Below, one piece after another: positions 59,960 to 64,000 of a stretch of 64,000 bases of DNA. The translations under genes and the position numbers were made by a program. Source of the DNA: Bradyrhizobium embrapense (GTDB taxonomy: Bacteria; Pseudomonadota; Alphaproteobacteria; Rhizobiales; Xanthobacteraceae); assembly GCF_001189235.2 (NCBI RefSeq), contig NZ_LFIP02000002.1, forward strand, positions 496,411 through 560,410. The letters are read 5' to 3'. Below the pieces are notes generated by a model that had not been told where the DNA came from, made no database searches, and worked only from the letters and a program-made list of their open reading frames with translations. Position 1 is the stretch's first letter. Each line of letters starts with the position of its first letter.

Positions 59960-60121
59960 CTTTCGATCGACTGCGCGCGAACGCCCGCATCACATCATCG
60001 ATGAACACGCACACGCGCGGCGACGGTTGGCGGTTGCGCGGGTAGAGCAGGGATACCGGCACCGATGCTAGCCGGCATTGCTGCAGCACCGGGATCGGCG
60101 TGCCCATGGGGAGAGAGGCCC
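59960..60121 (-). pseudogene. C-terminal remnant of a LysR-family regulator
   Basis: The minus strand reads PMGTPIPVLQQCRLASVPVS, LLYPRNRQPSPRVCVFIDDV and MRAFA. This is the typical end of a LysR effector domain (G-x-x-VPVL ... ALYPxxRxLxPRVRVFIDFV). No DNA-binding domain or start precedes it; the alpha/beta hydrolase gene ends immediately upstream. A leftover of a deleted gene. Confidence 0.65.
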
Positions 60122-61204
60122 TCAAGCGCCGTCGGCTTGCCCGTCGTTCAGCCACTGCATAATCTCCGCATTGATCTCGCGCGGATAGGTGTGGCTGAGG
60201 TCGTCGATCTCGCGATAGACCACCTTGGCGCCCGCGGCCGACAGCAAGCCTTGGGTCTGCCGCGCGGTCTGCACCGGGAACATCCAGTCGAGCCGGCCAT
60301 GGGTGATGAAGATCGGCAAGCCGCGCAGCCGCTCCGCATCGGCCATCTCGGCCATCAGCGGATGGAAAGTTGCGGCAACCGGCGCCAGATGCGTGAAGCG
60401 CGAGGCGTCGTCGAGCCCGCTCACATAGCTGAACGTGCCGCCGTCGCTCATGCCGGTCAGCAGCATGCGCGTCTGGTCGATGCGCCAGCGCGCGCGTACC
60501 TGGTCGAGGATGCGGTTGAGGTTCGGCGTGTCGCTGTCGTCGCCCATCAGCGCCCAGGTCTGGCCGGTTGCGGTCGGCGCCACCAGGATGGCGCCGCGGC
60601 TGCGCGCGTCGCGCAACCAGCTCCACAGGAAGCCGCGGCCGTTACCGCTGCCGCCATGCAGGGCCATCACCAGCGGCCAGGCACGATCCGGCGTGTAGTA
60701 TTCCGGCACGTAGATCGAGAAGCCGCCGCGGCTACCCGGCTCGTTGCGCTCATGGAAGATGCCGGTGTCGGCGTTGGGTGTCGCCGCGAGCTTGGCCTGC
60801 AGCGCGGCATCCTCGCGCAAATCGGGCGCGATGAAGAAGCCGCTGACCGGCGGCAGCTCGGTCAGCGGATAGAGCGCCTCCTGCGCGCGCGGCAGATAGC
60901 GCAGCGCGCGGAATACGCTGACCAGATCGCCTTCGCCATTCTGCACGGCGCGCAGGCCCGCATAGCCCGCGAGCGCCGGCTCGATCGCGGCCTCCAGTGC
61001 GGTCCTGATGTGCGCGAATTTCTCCGGCCAGTCGGCAAGCCGTGGCCGCACCGCCTGCAAGGCCTCCTCGGGCTCGCCCGCGATTTGCATCACCCGATCG
61101 AAGTCCGGCGGATTGAGGTTGCGCGCGACAAAGGACAGCGATTCCAGCGTCTGCAACAGCGGCGGCAGCACGGCCACGATGTCGTCAACCACGGCCTCGC
61201 CCAT
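60122..61204 (-). CDS. Alpha/beta hydrolase (polyhydroxyalkanoate-depolymerase/esterase-like)
   Basis: A 360-residue protein without a clear signal peptide. The N-terminal 130 residues are helical and of unknown role. The hydrolase domain begins about residue 160: YVPEYYTPDRAWPLVMALHG (oxyanion HG), nucleophile GMSDGG at about 253-258, acid in THGRLDWMFPVQTAR (about 309), and His in IDDLSHTYPREIN (about 340). The catalytic triad is complete. It is probably an esterase or phospholipase. The next gene upstream is a protease-like protein with a 24-base gap, so they may be one operon. Confidence 0.75.
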   Translation of the reverse strand: MGEAVVDDIVAVLPPLLQTLESLSFVARNLNPPDFDRVMQIAGEPEEALQAVRPRLADWPEKFAHIRTALEAAIEPALAGYAGLRAVQNGEGDLVSVFRALRYLPRAQEALYPLTELPPVSGFFIAPDLREDAALQAKLAATPNADTGIFHERNEPGSRGGFSIYVPEYYTPDRAWPLVMALHGGSGNGRGFLWSWLRDARSRGAILVAPTATGQTWALMGDDSDTPNLNRILDQVRARWRIDQTRMLLTGMSDGGTFSYVSGLDDASRFTHLAPVAATFHPLMAEMADAERLRGLPIFITHGRLDWMFPVQTARQTQGLLSAAGAKVVYREIDDLSHTYPREINAEIMQWLNDGQADGA

Positions 61205-61228
61205 CGCCGCTGCCCCTTCTCTATTCGC

Positions 61229-62200
61229 TTAATGAAGCCGCGGCGCCTTCAGCAGCTTCATGCGGTCGATCGAGGTCAGCGTCACGTCGAAGGTGACGCC
61301 CTCGTGATAGATGGTCAGCGGCACGTCGACCCCAGCCGCGCCGAGCGACCAGAGTTTTCGGTAGAAGCCGGTCTGGCTCGTCACCTTGTCGCCGTCGACC
61401 GCGAGGATCACGTCGCCGGTCTTGAGTTCGGCGCGCGCCGCCGGTCCCTTGCTGGCGACGCCGACCACCACGAGGCGGTTGTCGATCTCGGTCGTGTACA
61501 TGCCGAGCCACGGCCGCGCCGGCCTGTCGACCCGGCCGAACTTGCGCAGGTCGCTCAGCACCGGGTTCAGTAGGTCGATCGGCACGATCATGTTGACGTG
61601 CTCGGAGCGGCTCGAGCGCTCGCGTTCGAGCTGCAGCGAGCCGATGCCGATCAGCTCGCCGGCATTGTTGATCAGTCCGGCGCCGCCCCAGTTCGGATGC
61701 GCCGGATAGGTGAAGATCGCCTCGTCGAGCAGATACTCCCAGTAACCTGCGAACTCCTGCTTCGCGGCGATCTGGCTTGCGACCGAGCGGGTGCGGCCGC
61801 CGGCGCCGCCGAGCACGACATTGTCGCCGACCTGCGCTGCCGCCGACGAGCCGAGCGGCAGCGGATCGATGTCGAGCCGTCCGAGCGCCTGCACCAGGCC
61901 GAAGCCAGATTCAAAATCGAAGCCGAGCGCGTGGCCCTCGACCGCGCGGCCGTCGCCGAGATGCAGCCACACCGTGGCCGCTTCGGTGATCAGATAGCCG
62001 ATTGTCAGCACCAGCCCGTGATCGATCAGGACGCCGTTGCCGGCGCGCTCGGTGCCGAGCGTCTCGGCGCTGAACGCGTCAGGCGGAATGATCGAATGCA
62101 GCCCGACCACGCTCATCAGCGCGCGATCGAGGTCATAGCGGTAATCTTCGGGGCGGGGCTGAAAGGCCGCTGGCACTTTCCATTCGGTGGTGGAGGGCAT
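61229..62200 (-). CDS. Trypsin-like (S1C/HtrA-fold) protein with PDZ domain, catalytic residues lost
   Basis: A 323-residue cytoplasmic protein. The protease fold is recognisable: GNGVLIDHGLVLTIGYLITE, HALGFDFESGFGLVQALGRL, and HPNWGGAGLINNAGELIGIG. In HtrA the corresponding sites are TNxHV, DxxxDLAxL and GNSGGPL; here the His, Asp and Ser positions are all replaced. A PDZ domain follows (about 225-310: GVASKGPAARAELKTGDVIL, then AVDGDKV). No signal peptide or membrane helix. It may be a peptide-binding pseudoprotease. ATG 62200 has AGGAG 8 bases before it. Likely co-transcribed with the hydrolase. Confidence 0.75.
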   Translation of the reverse strand: MPSTTEWKVPAAFQPRPEDYRYDLDRALMSVVGLHSIIPPDAFSAETLGTERAGNGVLIDHGLVLTIGYLITEAATVWLHLGDGRAVEGHALGFDFESGFGLVQALGRLDIDPLPLGSSAAAQVGDNVVLGGAGGRTRSVASQIAAKQEFAGYWEYLLDEAIFTYPAHPNWGGAGLINNAGELIGIGSLQLERERSSRSEHVNMIVPIDLLNPVLSDLRKFGRVDRPARPWLGMYTTEIDNRLVVVGVASKGPAARAELKTGDVILAVDGDKVTSQTGFYRKLWSLGAAGVDVPLTIYHEGVTFDVTLTSIDRMKLLKAPRLH

Positions 62201-62344
62201 CAAGGATCTCCTGGCGTGCAGGGCGCTGGAACCTCAAGGTAATCCGAGGTTCTGCCGGCAGGGAAGATGGAATGATATACCTTGCGCGGCGGCCTGCACA
62301 GCTCATCTGGCGTGCAGACCTGCCCCTCGCAAGACAGAATGAAC

Positions 62345-63859
62345 TTATTCGCTTCTTGCCGCGCGCGCCGGCATGATGCGGAAGGCGCGGTTGTCCTTGA
62401 TCCATGCTGCGCGCTCGTCGCGCAGCATGGTGCGGCGGACTTTTCCGGAATCATCGCGCGGCGCGGTGCCGACGCGCTCGAAACTTTCCGGATGCTTGTA
62501 GCGGCTGAGCCGGTCTTTCAGGAAGTCGCCCATGCCGTCGGCGATCGCTTGCGCATCCGCGGTCTCGGCGAGTTCGAGGATCGCATGCACGCGCTGGCCG
62601 AATTCCGGATCGGGCAGGCCTACCACGACACAGGAGCGCACCTCGGGATGCTCGCTGACGGCGGCCTCGACCTCGGCCGGATAGATGTTGGCGCCGCCGC
62701 GCAGCACCATGTCGGCGAGCCGGTCGCCGAGATAGAGATAGCCTTCCTCGTCGAGCCGGCCGATATCGCCGAGCGATTCCCAGCCGTCGGGGCGTCGCTT
62801 CGGTGTCGCGCCGAGATAGTGATAGGTCGAGCCCGCGCCGTCATTGGGCAGGAAATAGATTTCGCCGGTCTCGCCTGGCGCGACGTCGTTGCCGTCCTCG
62901 CCGATGATGCGCAGCTTCGCGGTCTCGCCGATCCTGCCGACGGAGCCCTTGTGCGCCATCCATTCGACGCCCGAAATCACGCAGGCGCCCTGCCGCTCGG
63001 TGCCGCCGTAGAGTTCCCAGACCCGCTCCGGCCCGAGCCATTCGATCCACTTCTCCTTCAGCCAGGGCGGCATGGGAGCCGCCATGTGAAACACGATTTG
63101 CAGGCTGGAGACGTCGTAGCGCTTGCGCACCTCCTCGGGCAGCGCCCAGATCCGGTGCATCATGGTCGGCACGAAGTTGACCCATTGCACGCGCTCGCGC
63201 TCGATCAGCCGCAGCGTCTCCTCGGCGTCGAACTTCACCATGCCGGTCAGCCGTCCGCCGCCGAACAGCGCCGCGTGCGACAGGATGAACGGCGCGTTGT
63301 GATAGAGCGGGCCCGGGTTCAGCAGCGAAGCCTCAAACGGAATCCCGAGCATCAGCGGCGCCGTAGTTTCGATCACGGCGGGGTTGTGATCGAGGATCAC
63401 CTTCGGCCGCCCGGTCGAGCCGCCGCTGGTCATCGCCTTCCAGTAGCGCGCAACGGGTGCGTCGAGCGGTTCTTCGGAAAATCCCTCCGGCACGAAATTC
63501 ACCGGCAGCGAGTTCGGCGCATTCCAGTCTGCCTCACCGCCGACCACCAGCGACGGTTTCAGGATCTCGAGCACGGCCGCAGCCTCGCCGCGCGGCAGCC
63601 GCCACGAGAGCGAGGTCGGCGTCGCGCCGCATTTCCACACCGCGAACGTGGTCTCGAAGAACGCGTTGCTGTTGGGCAGCCCGATCGCGACGAAGTCGCC
63701 GGGCTTGACGCCCTTGGCGGCGAAGGCGCGCGCCCGCGCATTGGCGCGCTGCTCGAGCTCACGCCAGGTCAGCGTATCCGCGCCGTGACTGACGGCGATC
63801 GCGTCTGCGGGCTTGCGTTCGGCATACCAGCGCGGCACGTCGGCGAGAGGGATCAGCAT
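62345..63859 (-). CDS. Acyl-CoA synthetase (AMP-forming; bile-acid/long-chain type)
   Basis: A 504-residue ANL ligase. AMP-binding loop MTSGGSTGRPKVILDHN near 144-160; adenine motif WELYGGTERQGACVISG near 281; hinge GWESLGDIGRLDEEGYLYLG then DRLADMVLRGGANIYPAEVE; C-terminal Lys region APRDDSGKVRRTMLRDE. The form resembles steroid or bile-acid CoA ligases and some short acyl ligases. The exact substrate is unknown. The 145 bases upstream of the hydrolase-side gene (62201-62344) and the terminal 63860-64000 show no further gene. Confidence 0.85.
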   Translation of the reverse strand: MLIPLADVPRWYAERKPADAIAVSHGADTLTWRELEQRANARARAFAAKGVKPGDFVAIGLPNSNAFFETTFAVWKCGATPTSLSWRLPRGEAAAVLEILKPSLVVGGEADWNAPNSLPVNFVPEGFSEEPLDAPVARYWKAMTSGGSTGRPKVILDHNPAVIETTAPLMLGIPFEASLLNPGPLYHNAPFILSHAALFGGGRLTGMVKFDAEETLRLIERERVQWVNFVPTMMHRIWALPEEVRKRYDVSSLQIVFHMAAPMPPWLKEKWIEWLGPERVWELYGGTERQGACVISGVEWMAHKGSVGRIGETAKLRIIGEDGNDVAPGETGEIYFLPNDGAGSTYHYLGATPKRRPDGWESLGDIGRLDEEGYLYLGDRLADMVLRGGANIYPAEVEAAVSEHPEVRSCVVVGLPDPEFGQRVHAILELAETADAQAIADGMGDFLKDRLSRYKHPESFERVGTAPRDDSGKVRRTMLRDERAAWIKDNRAFRIMPARAARSE

Positions 63860-64000
63860 GGGGCGTTTCCGAAAGACAGAGGCGGCTTGAAGCGCTCTTG
63901 TTGCAGGGACGCGGCCAGGGCCACGACGGCTACTTCACCAATTATGCGGTCCCCGTGTCAAGCCAACGGCTGCCGGGGCGACCGGTATCCCGCTGATGGA

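Noticed and set aside
60065..61573. Plus-strand open frame of about 500 codons across the hydrolase and protease-like genes
   Set aside because: It spans two clear minus-strand genes and their spacer, and lacks domain features.
1..64000. CRISPR arrays
   Set aside because: All regular repeats seen are palindromic intergenic elements in one or two units; no array of direct repeats with unique spacers was found.

Overview
The window is GC-rich alphaproteobacterial DNA. The gene set, the codon bias and the dispersed intergenic repeats point to Bradyrhizobium or a close relative; this is a judgement from sequence familiarity, not a database search. Genes are read on both strands, often as short operons with ATGA or TGATG overlaps. 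Short spacers frequently hold palindromic repeat elements.

Layout. 1-13.4 kb is mostly housekeeping: the 5' part of a cyclic-glucan exporter (ndvA-like), a solute-binding protein, a HisE-like pyrophosphohydrolase, a DedA/YqaA membrane protein, a flavin oxidoreductase plus thioesterase pair, a hybrid sensor kinase, an acyl-CoA ligase, a second flavin oxidoreductase and small secreted proteins. 13.4-17.4 kb looks like an inserted conflict (defence-type) cassette: patatin-like phospholipase, SLOG-like Rossmann protein, and a deoxyribosyltransferase-like (DRHyd) plus TPR/TRAFs-binding-like protein. It is flanked by a TIR-like remnant on the left and a truncated methyltransferase on the right. 17.5-19.4 kb holds a small secreted protein, a RidA protein and decayed spacer.

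19.4-29.7 kb is a catabolic operon: a CUT1-type sugar or polyol ABC importer (binding protein, two permeases, a 71-residue membrane protein, two ATPases), followed by DhaL, DhaM, a dedicated HPr, a dedicated Enzyme I, a small HTH-like protein and DhaK. It probably imports and phosphorylates dihydroxyacetone or a related triose. 29.8-32.4 kb holds two coupled transporters. 32.6-35.8 kb holds two paralogous OB-fold-like proteins divergent from a PhoP/PhoQ-like pair.

35.9-49.7 kb is a cell-surface signalling-like module (STN/TonB-C protein, ECF sigma factor, FecR) directly upstream of an 11.3-kb gene for a giant filamentous-haemagglutinin-like exoprotein, with no secretion partner (TpsB) in the window. 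A tRNA-Leu(CAA) gene follows. 50-64 kb is mixed: dsbB, an AbrB-family membrane protein, PsiF-like periplasmic proteins, a TetR regulator divergent from two thioesterases, lrgAB-like genes, a TauE exporter, a DsbA-like protein, a CGNR regulator divergent from azlCD, a LysR remnant, an alpha/beta hydrolase, a protease-like protein lacking its catalytic triad, and an acyl-CoA ligase.

The best candidates for an undescribed system are the three-gene cassette at 14.0-17.2 kb and the sigma/FecR/giant exoprotein module at 36-49.7 kb. No CRISPR array, rRNA operon or intact transposase was seen.
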